From: Torymus aiolomorphi
Taxonomy: Eukaryota; Arthropoda; Insecta; Hymenoptera; Torymidae
Length of the DNA stretch: 64,000 bases
NCBI GenBank assembly: GCA_036365515.1
Contig: CM070873.1
Span: 193,184,104-193,248,103 of the forward strand
Direction of reading: 5' to 3'
The notes below the pieces were generated by a model. The model ran no database searches, was not told the DNA's origin, and saw only the letters and a list, made by a program, of their open reading frames with translations. Within the stretch, counting starts at the first letter, position 1; the number at the start of each line of letters is the position of its first letter. Positions 1-13,489 of this stretch are shown here, one piece after another. The position numbers and the translations under genes were made by a program.

Positions 1-1138
1 AAAGTACCATAGAAGAGGAAGGGACAGGTACATATGCATTAGTAAAACTATGATTCGTGTAATTCTTGTTTTGCGTACTCCTTAAAATTTGTAACTCTTC
101 CAAACTCGATACATTATGTAAATTTTTTTAGACACGCCCTCTTCTCGGGAGAGCCCTTCATTTTCGTCAGAGCGAAAATTGTAATTTAATTCTGAAAATT
201 TCCATTATAAAAGCTGTTTTCCACCAAAAACGGGCGTATTTTAAGCATTTCCCGGGATGCATGTGATTAAGTAACCCGATTATCTCAATGAATTGATTGA
301 AAAATTTCTCAAAAATTGATTTTTAAGCGTAATGCTTCGAAAATAAATTTTCAGTATAAATCTCACACATGCTTCTGCTAAAAGTAATTAAAACACATCT
401 TGATTAAGCACACACGTAGAATTTGTGTCTACACAGAAATATTCAATACAAAAGTTGTAGATAAGATTAAAGCAAAACTTTCTTTTATTTAACATTTTCA
501 TGTATAGTCAATTCTTGAAGAGCTAGACCTATAAAAACATTTTTTAGTGTCTAAATACGCCTGAAATACTCGATGTTAGCCATTATTCAAACGGATTTGA
601 ATTAGAACAAAAATGTTGAATACAAAATTGTAGATAAAATTGTATTTAAATACAACTTTCAATGTATGAAAAGTTAAACCTATAAAAACAATTTTTAACG
701 TCTTAATAATATGACGTAGTCGATTTTTTGTTATGATGCTACAGGATTTGATTTTTGATTACAAAAGTAGTTTTCGAAGCCCGGTGGTTTAAGGCGGTCT
801 TACACCTAAAAATTTTGAAAAAATCAACTTTTTTTTATTGAATTTTTTAATTACATATGTTATTCTTAACCTAACAAAACTAGTTTGGATCAAAAATTTT
901 AAAAATTAAAAATGATATTGTTAAAAGAGCTTTCTATCTTCAAAATGACAAAAAAATTATTTCTTTTTATTTGACTTTTTTTATGCTTTTACGCTTCTGA
1001 TAGGAAAACGTTTGCTTAAATGTGTTTTAAAATATCAAAATACATTATTTAAGCCATGCTAGTATAAGGAGAACAAAATAATGAAATTTACATACGGGAT
1101 TTATTGTAAAAATAAAATAAACCATTTTTTTTTTTTGC
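1..1138. other. AT-rich non-coding flank
   Basis: No convincing reading frame, RNA or element terminus was recognised. The stretch is AT-rich with many stops in all frames. It ends where the inverted 3' end of the Penelope copy begins, at a GCAGCTAAT word that matches the end of the plus-strand Penelope copy near 59583. Confidence 0.6.
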
Positions 1139-1268
1139 GTAATGCAGCTAATAGTAGATTTCTTCTAATATTCCAAATCTTGCAGCTAATGGCCAAATTT
1201 ACTACCACTCCGGTGTTATTAATTAAAAGGTAATTAATAAAACAACACCAATTTTCTTTTTATCCGTC

Positions 1269-1303
1269 GACGTTTCGGACAATTTATTTTTGTTCCTCTT
1301 CAG
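1269..1303 (-). ncRNA. Hammerhead-ribozyme-like core in Penelope terminal region
   Basis: On the minus strand a CTGAAGA box is followed by a short hairpin and then GAAACGTC, the two conserved core boxes of a hammerhead ribozyme. Penelope-like elements are known to carry hammerhead motifs in their terminal repeats. The same motif occurs at 59419-59453 in PLE-2 and, as a degraded pair, within 36386-36530. In this copy helix II pairs less well (GGAAC against GTCC). Helices I and III were not established, so activity is unproven. Confidence 0.4.
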
Positions 1304-1807
1304 AAATCTAATATATACAACCGTAGTTAATATTATTTTAATAATTTCCGACAGAGAAATATTTTACACACGAAATAAATAAAACAGATTACAAACTTAC
1401 AATCAAATGTTAATAGTCCAAGTGTTACGTGGAAAACAGTCCACCCGTCAATAGTAACATAAACCGTTATTTCTCTTTATATAGTCTAATATTTAAATAA
1501 GTGTGTGTAATAAAAGGTGTGAACGTACATAAATAAGACAGTATATGTAAGTAGGTGGAGCACAGCCCACTAACAGAGTTCGAGAACGGGAAGAGGTATT
1601 AGGCAAACACGTCTTCGAATACAAGGGATAGTGTACGGCACATAGCTCTACTAATCATATGCTCCTAATACCTGCTCATCTACAATACTCAGTTATTCTA
1701 ATTCTAAGAGGACAAAAATTCGACATTATTAATCAAAATACTGTATTTCTTTGGTAATTTTGTAATTTCGAATTGTTTATTCATAAAATTTTTTTGCATA
1801 TGTATAT

Positions 1808-2731
1808 GGATAACTTCACGACAACTGTGACAGGTCGAAATTTTAAAATGGCTTAAAATGGGGTTTTCTAGTTCTAAATTAGCCCCAAAATACAACCCTA
1901 GTGTTTAAGAGCGAAATACTCAATGGTTACAAATTTAGAATCAATTGAAAATTTGAAAATTTTGATTTTTTTCAAAAAACAGCAATTTTCATGATTTTTT
2001 TACTAAAAATCTTGAAACTTTTTGTATAGCACATTAAATGGGAAAAAGTTTACAAATTGTAAGTAGAATTGCTCAGAATTTTTCCAGATTGATGTCAATT
2101 ATATTGTTAATTTATACGTAAGAAAATACCATACAAAATATGCTTAAGGCGGTTGTGACATGATTAATATCCCTCGACAGAGGCTAAAAATTTGATACAA
2201 AATGTTACTTTTAAAATGAGACCTTGATGAAAGTGGAATACAAACTCAGAAATAAGTAACAGACAATTGAAACTGTATATATATACATATATATACATAT
2301 ATATACATATATATACATTCTCATTTTAAAAGTAACATTTTGTATCAAATTTTTAGCCTCTGTCGAGGGATATTAATCATGTCACAACCGCCTTAAGCAT
2401 ATTTTGTATGGTATTTTCTTACGTATAAATTAACAATATAATTGACATCAATCTGGAAAAATTCTGAGCAATTCTACTTACAATTTGTAAACTTTCTCCC
2501 ATTTAATGTGCTATACAAAAAGTTTCAAGATTTTTAGTAAAAAAATCATGAAAATTGCTGTTTTTTGAAAAAAATCAAAATTTTCAAATTTTCAATTGAT
2601 TCTAAATTTTTAACCATTGAGTATTTCGCTCTTAAACACTAGGGTTCTATTTTGGGGCTAATTTAGAACTAGAAAACCCCATTTTAAGCCATTTTAAAAT
2701 TTCGACCTGTCACAGTTGAGGTGAAGTTACC
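1808..2731. mobile_element. Foldback element with about 400-bp inverted arms, inside PLE-1 GIY-YIG gene
   Basis: The left arm (about 1808-2222) is the near-perfect reverse complement of the right arm (about 2320-2731). The arms flank a short core of TATATATACA repeats. Ends read GGATAACTTCAC and, inverted, GGTAACTTCACC. The element splits the Penelope gene: the sequences on both sides join up in the plus-strand copy near 58920. Flanks CATATGTA and CATATATA suggest an imperfect 8-bp target duplication. No coding capacity. The family is not recognised. Confidence 0.8.
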
Positions 2732-2998
2732 CATATATAAAGCTTCTGTGAACAATCTTTTACCAGTGTTGAATTCTGTATCTAAAATTTTAACGTCTTG
2801 AAAATTTATATTATGTGAGTTCTCTATTTTATGTATAAATAATGAAGAATTTTTGTCCTCATCACAATATTTTTTATGATGTTCTTTTATTCTAACGCCT
2901 AGACGTCTACATGTCTGTCCTACGTAGGACGCATTACAATTTTCACAATTAATTTTATAAATAACATTAGACTTATTGAATTTTTTATTCTGATCCTT
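2732..2998 (-). pseudogene. PLE-1 GIY-YIG endonuclease domain fragment
   Basis: The minus-strand frame has VIYKIN, then SYVGQTCRRL and RIKEHH, the pattern of the GIY-YIG endonuclease domain at the C-terminus of Penelope polyproteins. That domain nicks target DNA for primed reverse transcription. A CNAS step just before the YVGQT box is consistent with the Penelope subtype. The fragment is cut on its 5' side by the 13-kb satellite element and on its 3' side by the foldback element. The lost C-terminal tail is recognisable at about 1704-1807 and ends in a stop after FLSS. Dead gene. Confidence 0.85.
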
Positions 2999-3039
2999 CC
3001 CATACAGCATGAAAGAAAACTGAAATAATTACATGAAAT

Positions 3040-6000
3040 AATTCATGAATTAATACATTGAAATGATTTAGAAAGAATTTTAAAAGGAAAAAAAATTAAT
3101 TTAAAATTAATTTTTAAAATAATATATGGAATCCTTACAAAATACTTTCAAAAATCTTCCAAAAAAATAAAAAAAGTGTTACCAAAAAATAATTACACGA
3201 ATTAATTCTGAAAGGACTTTGAAAAGATTTTTTGAAAGAATACATAAAATAATTTCGAAATTATTGCAAGTATTCTTTCATGCAATAATTCAGAAATAAT
3301 TTCAGAAAGATACAAATTAATCATTCACAAAAATAATTCAATATCTATTCAAAAATCTTACATGAATAATTTCATGAAATCTTCTGGGAAACTCGTGTGA
3401 ATTAATACAAGAAATAATTTTGAATTCTTTTGAAAAAGATTTTTAGAATAAAATTTTTTAAAACAAAATAGCAAAAAAAATAATTACACGAATTAATTCT
3501 GAAAGGACTTTGAAAAGATTTTTTGAAAGAATACATCAAATAATTTCGGATTTATTGCAAGTATTCTTTCATGCAATAATTCAGAAATAATTTTAGAAAG
3601 ATACAAATTAATCATTCACAAAAATAATTCAGTATCTATTCAAAAATCTTACATGAATTATTTCATGAAATCTTCTGGGAAACTCGTGTGAATTAATACA
3701 AGAAATAATTTTGAATTCTTTTGAAAAAGATTTTTAAAATAAAATTTTTTAAAACAAAATAGCAAAAAAAATAATTACACGAATTAATTCTGAAAGGACT
3801 TTGAAAAGATTTTTAGAATAAAATTTTTTAAAACAAAATAGCAAAAAAAATAATTACACGAATTAATTCTGAAAGGACTTTGAAAAGATTTTTTGAAAGA
3901 ATACATAAAATAATTTCGAAATTATTGCAAGTATTCTTTCATGCAATAATTCAGAAATAATTTCAGAAAGATACAAATTAATCATTCACAAAAATAATTC
4001 AGTATCTATTCAAAAATCTTACGTGAATTATTTCATGAAATCTTCTGGGAAACTCGTGTGAATTAATACAAGAAATAATTTTGAATTCATTTGAAAAAGA
4101 TTTTTAGAATAAAATTTTTCTAAACAAAATAGCAAAAAAAATAATTACACGAATTAATTCTGAAAGGACTTTGAAAAGATTTTTTGAAAGAATACATAAA
4201 ATAATTTCGAAATTATTGCAAGTATTCTTTCATGCAATAATTCAGAAATAATTTCAGAAAGATACAAATTAATCATTCACAAAAATAATTCAGTATCTAT
4301 TCAAAAATCTTACATGAATTATTTCATGAAATCTTCTGGGAAACTCGTGTGAATTAATACAAGAAATAATTTTGAATTCTTTTGAAAAAGATTTTTAGAA
4401 TAAAATTTTTTAAAACAAAATAGCAAAAAAAATAATTACACGAATTAATTCTGAAAGGACTTCGAAAAGATTTTTTGAAAGAATACATAAAATAATTTCG
4501 AAATTATTGCAAGTATTCTTTCATGCAATAATTCAGAAATAATTTTAGAAAGATACAAATTAATCATTCACAAAAATAATTCAGTATCTATTCAAAAATC
4601 TTACATGAATTATTTGATGAAATCTTCTGGGAAACTCGTGTGAATTAATACAAGAAATAATTTTGAATTGTTTTGAAAAAGATTTTTAGAATAAAATTTT
4701 TTAAAACAAAATAGTAAAAAAAAATAATTACACGAATTAATTCTGAAAGGACTTTGAAAAGATTTTTAGAATAAAATTTTTTAAAACAAAATAGCAAAAA
4801 AAATAATTACACGAATTAATTCTGAAAGGACTTTGAAAAGATTTTTTCAAAGAATACATAAAATAATTTCGAAATTATTGCAAGTATTCTTTCATGCAAT
4901 AATTCAGAAATAATTTCAGAAAGATACAAATTAATCATTCACAAAAATAATTCAGTATCTATTCAAAAATCTTACATGAATTATTTCATGAAATCTTCTG
5001 GGAAACTCGTGTGAATTAATACAAGAAATAATTTTGAATTCTTTTGAATAAGATTTTTAGAATAAAATTTTTTAAAACAAAATAGCAAAAAAAATAATTA
5101 CACGAATTAATTCTGAAAGGACTTTGAAAAGATTTTTTGAAAGAATACATAAAATAATTTCGAAATTATTGCAAGTATTCTTTCATGCAATAATTCAGAA
5201 ATAATTTTAGAAAGATACAAATTAATCATTCACAAAAATAATTCAGTATCTATTCAAAAATCTTACATGAATTATTTGATGAAATCTTCTGGGAAACTCG
5301 TGTGAATTAATACAAGAAATAATTTTGAATTCTTTTGAAAAAGATTTTTAGAATAAAATTTTTTAAAACAAAATAGCAAAAAAATAATTACACGAATTAA
5401 TTCTGAAAGGACTTTGAAAAGATTTTTTGAAAGAATACATAAAATAATTTCGAAATTATTGCAAGTATTCTTTCATGCAATAATTCAGAAATAATTTCAG
5501 AAAGATACAAATTAATCATTCACAAAAATAATTCAATATCTATTCAAAAATCTTACATGAATAATTTCATGAAATCTTCTGGGAAACTCGTGTGAATTAA
5601 TACAAGAAATAATTTTGAATTCTTTTGAAAAAGATTTTTAGAATAAAATTTTTAAAACAAAATAGCAAAAAAAAATAATTACACGAATTAATTCTGAAAG
5701 GACTTTGAAAAGATTTTTGAAAGAATACATCAAATAATTTCGGATTTATTGCAAGTATTCTTTCATGCAATAATTCAGAAATAATTTTAGAAAGATACAA
5801 ATTAATCATTCACAAAAATAATTCAGTATCTATTCAAAAAATCTTACATGAATTATTTCATGAAATCTTCTGGGAAACTCGTGTGAATTAATACAAGAAA
5901 TAATTTTGAATTCTTTTGAAAAAGATTTTTAAAATAAAATTTTTTAAAACAAAATAGCAAAAAAAATAATTACACGAATTAATTCTGAAAGGACTTTGAA

Positions 6001-9000
6001 AAGATTTTTAGAATAAAATTTTTTAAAACAAAATAGCAAAAAAAAATAATTACACGAATTAATTCTGAAAGGACTTTGAAAAGATTTTTTGAAAGAATAC
6101 ATAAAATAATTTCGAAATTATTGCAAGTATTCTTTCATGCAATAATTCAGAAATAATTTCAGAAAGATACAAATTAATCATTCACAAAAATAATTCAGTA
6201 TCTATTCAAAAATCTTACATGAATTATTTCATGAAATCTTCTGGGAAACTCGTGTGAATTAATACAAGAAATAATTTTGAATTCTTTTGAAAAAGATTTT
6301 TAGAATAAAATTTTTTAAAACAAGATAGCAAAAAAAATAATTACACGAATTAATTCTGAAAGGACTTCGAAAAGATTTTTTGAAAGAATACATAAAATAA
6401 TTTCGAAATTATTGCAAGTATTCTTTCATGCAATAATTCAGAAATAATTTTAGAAAGATACAAATTAATCATTCACAAAAATAATTCAGTATCTATTCAA
6501 AAATCTTACATGAATTATTTGATGAAATCTTCTGGGAAACTCGTGTGAATTAATACAAGAAATAATTTTGAATTGTTTTGAAAAAGATTTTTAGAATAAA
6601 ATTTTTTAAAACAAAATAGTAAAAAAAAATAATTACACGAATTAATTCTGAAAGGACTTTGAAAAGATTTTTAGAATAAAATTTTTTAAAACAAAATAGC
6701 AAAAAAAATAATTACACGAATTAATTCTGAAAGGACTTTGAAAAGATTTTTTGAAAGAATACATAAAATAATTTCGAAATTATTGCAAGTATTCTTTCAT
6801 GCAATAATTCAGAAATAATTTCAGAAAGATACAAATTAATCATTCACAAAAATAATTCAGTATCTATTCAAAAATCTTACATGAATTATTTCATGAAATC
6901 TTCTGGGAAACTCGTGTGAATTAATACAAGAAATAATTTTGAATTCTTTTGAATAAGATTTTTAGAATAAAATTTTTTAAAACAAAATAGCAAAAAAATA
7001 ATTACACGAATTAATTCTGAAAGGACTTTGAAAAGATTTTTTGAAAGAATACATAAAATAATTTCGAAATTATTGCAAGTATTCTTTCATGCAATAATTC
7101 AGAAATAATTTTAGAAAGATACAAATTAATCATTCACAAAAATAATTCAGTATCTATTCAAAAATCTTACATGAATTATTTGATGAAATCTTCTGGGAAA
7201 CTCGTGTGAATTAATACAAGAAATAATTTTGAATTCTTTTGAAAAAGATTTTTAGAATAAAATTTTTTAAAACAAAATAGCAAAAAAATAATTACACGAA
7301 TTAATTCTGAAAGGACTTTGAAAAGATTTTTAGAATAAAATTTTTTAAAACAAAATAGCAAAAAAATAATTACACGAATTAATTCTGAAAGGACTTTGAA
7401 AAGATTTTTTGAAAGAATACATAAAATAATTTCGAAATTATTGCAAGTATTCTTTCATGCAATAATTCAGAAATAATTTCAGAAAGATACAAATTAATCA
7501 TTCACAAAAATAATTCAATATCTATTCAAAAATCTTACATGAATTATTTCATGAAATCTTCCGGGAAACTCGTGTGAATTAATAGATTTTTTTAAAGAAA
7601 ACATAACAATTCAGCAATCATGTCAAGAATTATATCACGAAATAATTCAGAAATAATTTCAGAATGATAAAAATTAATCATTCACAAAGATAATTCAATA
7701 TCTATTGAAAATAATTTCATGAATTATTTCATGAAATGTTGCGGGAAACTCACGTGAATTAATACAAGAAATAATTTAGAATTCGTTTGAAAAAGATTGT
7801 TACAATAAAATTTTTTAAAACAAAATAGCAAAAAAAATAATTACACGAATTAATTCTGAAAGGACTTTGAAAAGATTTTTGAAAGAATACATCAAATAAT
7901 TTCGGATTTATTGCAAGTATTCTTTCATGCAATAATTCAGAAATAATTTTAGAAAGATACAAATTAATCATTCACAAAAATAATTCAGTATCTATTCAAA
8001 AATCTTACATGAATTATTTCATGAAATCTTCTGGGAAACTCGTGTGAATTAATACAAGAAATAATTTTGAATTCTTTTGAAAAAGATTTTTAAAATAAAA
8101 TTTTTTAAAACAAAATAGCAAAAAAAATAATTACACGAATTAATTCTGAAAGGACTTTGAAAAGATTTTTAGAATAAAATTTTTTAAAACAAAATAGCAA
8201 AAAAAATAATTACACGAATTAATTCTGAAAGGACTTTGAAAAGATTTTTTGAAAGAATACATAAAATAATTTCGAAATTATTGCAAGTATTCTTTCATGC
8301 AATAATTCAGAAATAATTTCAGAAAGATACAAATTAATCATTCACAAAAATAATTCAGTATCTATTCAAAAATCTTACATGAATTATTTCATGAAATCTT
8401 CTGGGAAACTCGTGTGAATTAATACAAGAAATAATTTTGAATTCTTTTGAAAAAGATTTTTAGAATAAAATTTTTTAAAACAAGATAGCAAAAAAAATAA
8501 TTACACGAATTAATTCTGAAAGGACTTCGAAAAGATTTTTGAAAGAATACATAAAATAATTTCGAAATTATTGCAAGTATTCTTTCATGCAATAATTCAG
8601 AAATAATTTTAGAAAGATACAAATTAATCATTCACAAAAATAATTCAGTATCTATTCAAAAATCTTACATGAATTATTTGATGAAATCTTCTGGGAAACT
8701 CGTGTGAATTAATACAAGAAATAATTTTGAATTGTTTTGAAAAAGATTTTTAGAATAAAATTTTTTAAAACAAAATAGTAAAAAAAATAATTACACGAAT
8801 TAATTCTGAAAGGACTTTGAAAAGATTTTTAGAATAAAATTTTTTAAAACAAAATAGCAAAAAAATAATTACACGAATTAATTCTGAAAGGACTTTGAAA
8901 AGATTTTTTGAAAGAATACATAAAATAATTTCGAAATTATTGCAAGTATTCTTTCATGCAATAATTCAGAAATAATTTCAGAAAGATACAAATTAATCAT

Positions 9001-12000
9001 TCACAAAAATAATTCAGTATCTATTCAAAAATCTTACATGAATTATTTCATGAAATCTTCTGGGAAACTCGTGTGAATTAATACAAGAAATAATTTTGAA
9101 TTCTTTTGAAAAAGATTTTTAGAATAAAATTTTTTAAAACAAGATAGCAAAAAAAATAATTACACGAATTAATTCTGAAAGGACTTCGAAAAGATTTTTT
9201 GAAAGAATACATAAAATAATTTCGAAATTATTGCAAGTATTCTTTCATGCAATAATTCAGAAATAATTTTAGAAAGATACAAATTAATCATTCACAAAAA
9301 TAATTCAGTATCTATTCAAAAATCTTACATGAATTATTTCATGAAATCTTCTGGGAAACTCGTGTGAATTAATACAAGAAATAATTTTGAATTCTTTTGA
9401 AAAAGATTTTTAAAATAAAATTTTTTAAAACAAAATAGCAAAAAAAATAATTACACGAATTAATTCTGAAAGGACTTTGAAAAGATTTTTAGAATAAAAT
9501 TTTTTAAAACAAAATAGCAAAAAAAATAATTACACGAATTAATTCTGAAAGGACTTTGAAAAGATTTTTTGAAAGAATACATAAAATAATTTCGAAATTA
9601 TTGCAAGTATTCTTTCATGCAATAATTCAGAAATAATTTCAGAAAGATACAAATTAATCATTCACAAAAATAATTCAGTATCTATTCAAAAATCTTACAT
9701 GAATTATTTCATGAAATCTTCTGGGAAACTCGTGTGAATTAATACAAGAAATAATTTTGAATTCTTTTGAAAAAGATTTTTAGAATAAAATTTTTTAAAA
9801 CAAGATAGCAAAAAAAATAATTACACGAATTAATTCTGAAAGGACTTCGAAAAGATTTTTTGAAAGAATACATAAAATAATTTCGAAATTATTGCAAGTA
9901 TTCTTTCATGCAATAATTCAGAAATAATTTTAGAAAGATACAAATTAATCATTCACAAAAATAATTCAGTATCTATTCAAAAATCTTACATGAATTATTT
10001 GATGAAATCTTCTGGGAAACTCGTGTGAATTAATACAAGAAATAATTTTGAATTGTTTTGAAAAAGATTTTTAGAATAAAATTTTTTAAAACAAAATAGT
10101 AAAAAAAATAATTACACGAATTAATTCTGAAAGGACTTTGAAAAGATTTTTAGAATAAAATTTTTTGAAACAAAATAGCAAAAAAATAATTACACGAATT
10201 AATTCTGAAAGGACTTTGAAAAGATTTTTTGAAAGAATACATAAAATAATTTCGAAATTATTGCAAGTATTCTTTCATGCAATAATTCAGAAATAATTTC
10301 AGAAAGATACAAATTAATCATTCACAAAAATAATTCAGTATCTATTCAAAAATCTTACATGAATTATTTCATGAAATCTTCTGGGAAACTCGTGTGAATT
10401 AATACAAGAAATAATTTTGAATTCTTTTGAATAAGATTTTTAGAATAAAATTTTTTAAAACAAAATAGCAAAAAAAATAATTACACGAATTAATTCTGAA
10501 AGGACTTTGAAAAGATTTTTTGAAAGAATACATAAAATAATTTCGAAATTATTGCAAGTATTCTTTCATGCAATAATTCAGAAATAATTTTAGAAAGATA
10601 CAAATTAATCATTCACAAAAATAATTCAGTATCTATTCAAAAATCTTACATGAATTATTTGATGAAATCTTCTGGGAAACTCGTGTGAATTAATACAAGA
10701 AATAATTTTGAATTCTTTTGAAAAAGATTTTTAGAATAAAATTTTTAAAACAAAATAGCAAAAAAAATAATTACACGAATTAATTCTGAAAGGACTTTGA
10801 AAAGATTTTTAGAATAAAATTTTTTAAAACAAAATAGCAAAAAAAATAATTACACGAATTAATTCTGAAAGGACTTTGAAAAGATTTTTTGAAAGAATAC
10901 ATAAAATAATTTCGAAATTATTGCAAGTATTCTTTCATGCAATAATTCAGAAATAATTTCAGAAAGATACAAATTAATCATTCACAAAAATAATTCAATA
11001 TCTATTCAAAAATCTTACATGAATTATTTCATGAAATCTTCCGGGAAACTCGTGTGAATTAATAGATTTTTTTAAAGAAAACATAACAATTCAGCAATCA
11101 TGTCAAGAATTATATCACGAAATAATTCAGAAATAATTTCAGAATGATAAAAATTAATCATTCACAAAGATAATTCAATATCTATTGAAAATAATTTCAT
11201 GAATTATTTCATGAAATGTTGCGGGAAACTCACGTGAATTAATACAAGAAATAATTTAGAATTCGTTTGAAAAAGATTGTTACAATAAAATTTTTTAAAA
11301 CAAAATAGCAAAAAAAATAATTACACGAATTAATTCTGAAAGGACTTTGAAAAGATTTTTTGAAAGAATACATCAAATAATTTCGGATTTATTGCAAGTA
11401 TTCTTTCATGCAATAATTCAGAAATAATTTTAGAAAGATACAAATTAATCATTCACAAAAATAATTCAGTATCTATTCAAAAATCTTACATGAATTATTT
11501 CATGAAATCTTCTGGGAAACTCGTGTGAATTAATACAAGAAATAATTTTGAATTCTTTTGAAAAAGATTTTTAAAATAAAATTTTTTAAAACAAAATAGC
11601 AAAAAAAATAATTACACGAATTAATTCTGAAAGGACTTTGAAAAGATTTTTAGAATAAAATTTTTTAAAACAAAATAGCAAAAAAAATAATTACACGAAT
11701 TAATTCTGAAAGGACTTTGAAAAGATTTTTTGAAAGAATACATAAAATAATTTCGAAATTATTGCAAGTATTCTTTCATGCAATAATTCAGAAATAATTT
11801 CAGAAAGATACAAATTAATCATTCACAAAAATAATTCAGTATCTATTCAAAAATCTTACATGAATTATTTCATGAAATCTTCTGGGAAACTCGTGTGAAT
11901 TAATACAAGAAATAATTTTGAATTCTTTTGAAAAAGATTTTTAGAATAAAATTTTTTAAAACAAGATAGCAAAAAAAATAATTACACGAATTAATTCTGA

Positions 12001-13480
12001 AAGGACTTCGAAAAGATTTTTGAAAGAATACCTAAAATAATTTCGAAATTATTGCAAGTATTCTTTCATGCAATAATTCAGAAATAATTTTAGAAAGATA
12101 CAAATTAATCATTCACAAAAATAATTCAGTATCTATTCAAAAATCTTACATGAATTATTTGATGAAATCTTCTGGGAAACTCGTGTGAATTAATACAAGA
12201 AATAATTTTGAATTGTTTTGAAAAAGATTTTTAGAATAAAATTTTTTAAAACAAATTAGTAAAAAAAATAATTACACGAATTAATTCTGAAAGGACTTTG
12301 AAAAGATTTTTAGAATAAAATTTTTTAAAACAAAATAGCAAAAAAATAATTACACGAATTAATTCTGAAAGGACTTTGAAAAGATTTTTTGAAAGAATAC
12401 ATAAAATAATTTCGAAATTATTGCAAGTATTCTTTCATGCAATAATTCAGAAATAATTTCAGAAAGATACAAATTAATCATTCACAAAAATAATTCAGTA
12501 TCTATTCAAAAATCTTACATGAATTATTTCATGAAATCTTCTGGGAAACTCGTGTGAATTAATACAAGAAATAATTTTGAATTCTTTTGAATAAGATTTT
12601 TAGAATAAAATTTTTTAAAACAAAATAGCAAAAAAAATAATTACACGAATTAATTCTGAAAGGACTTTGAAAAGATTTTTTGAAAGAATACATAAAATAA
12701 TTTCGAAATTATTGCAAGTATTCTTTCATGCAATAATTCAGAAATAATTTTAGAAAGATACAAATTAATCATTCACAAAAATAATTCAGTATCTATTCAA
12801 AAATCTTACATGAATTATTTGATGAAATCTTCTGGGAAACTCGTGTGAATTAATACAAGAAATAATTTTGAATTCTTTTGAAAAAGATTTTTAGAATAAA
12901 ATTTTTTAAAACAAAATAGCAAAAAAAATAATTACACGAATTAATTCTGAAAGGACTTTGAAAAGATTTTTTGAAAGAATACATAAAATAATTTCGAAAT
13001 TATTGCAAGTATTCTTTCATGCAATAATTCAGAAATAATTTCAGAAAGATACAAATTAATCATTCACAAAAATAATTCAATATCTATTCAAAAATCTTAC
13101 ATGAATTATTTCATGAAATCTTCCGGGAAACTCGTGTGAATTAATAGATTTTTTTAAAGAAAACATAACAATTCAGCAATCATGTCAAGAATTATATCAC
13201 GAAATAATTCAGAAATAATTTCAGAATGATAAAAATTAATCATTCACAAAGATAATTCAATATCTATTGAAAATAATTTCATGAATTATTTCATGAAATG
13301 TTGCGGGAAACTCACGTGAATTAATACAAGAAATAATTTAGAATTCGTTTGAAAAAGATTGTTACAATAAAATTTTTAAAACACAATAGCAAAAAAGATA
13401 TTTACACGAATTTTTCCTGAAAGAACCTTGAAAAGATTTTTTGAAAGAAAACATAAAATAGTTCAGAAATTATTGCAAGT
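3040..13480. repeat. Satellite array with 291-bp and 371-bp units in higher-order arrangement
   Basis: The word GGGAAACTCGTGTGAATTAA recurs at spacings of 290-291 bp, or 370-371 bp in units carrying an extra 80-bp partial duplication (from GATTTTTAGAATAAAA through the next GGACTTTGAAAA). Observed spacings run 291, 370, 291, 291, 371, 291, 290, 291, 371 and so on. A divergent unit with TTTTTTAAAGAAAACATAAC occurs near 7583, 11063 and 13143, so super-units of about 3.48 and 2.08 kb are also repeated. Units are rich in short dyads such as CATGAATTATTTCATG. Apparent reading frames of 60-70 residues are by-products of the repeat. Confidence 0.95.
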
Positions 13481-13489
13481 ATTCAACAC

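Noticed and set aside
3040..13480. CRISPR-like array of regular repeats
   Set aside because: Units are 291-371 bp with no short repeat-spacer pattern, the setting is eukaryotic, and no cas genes exist. It is a satellite.
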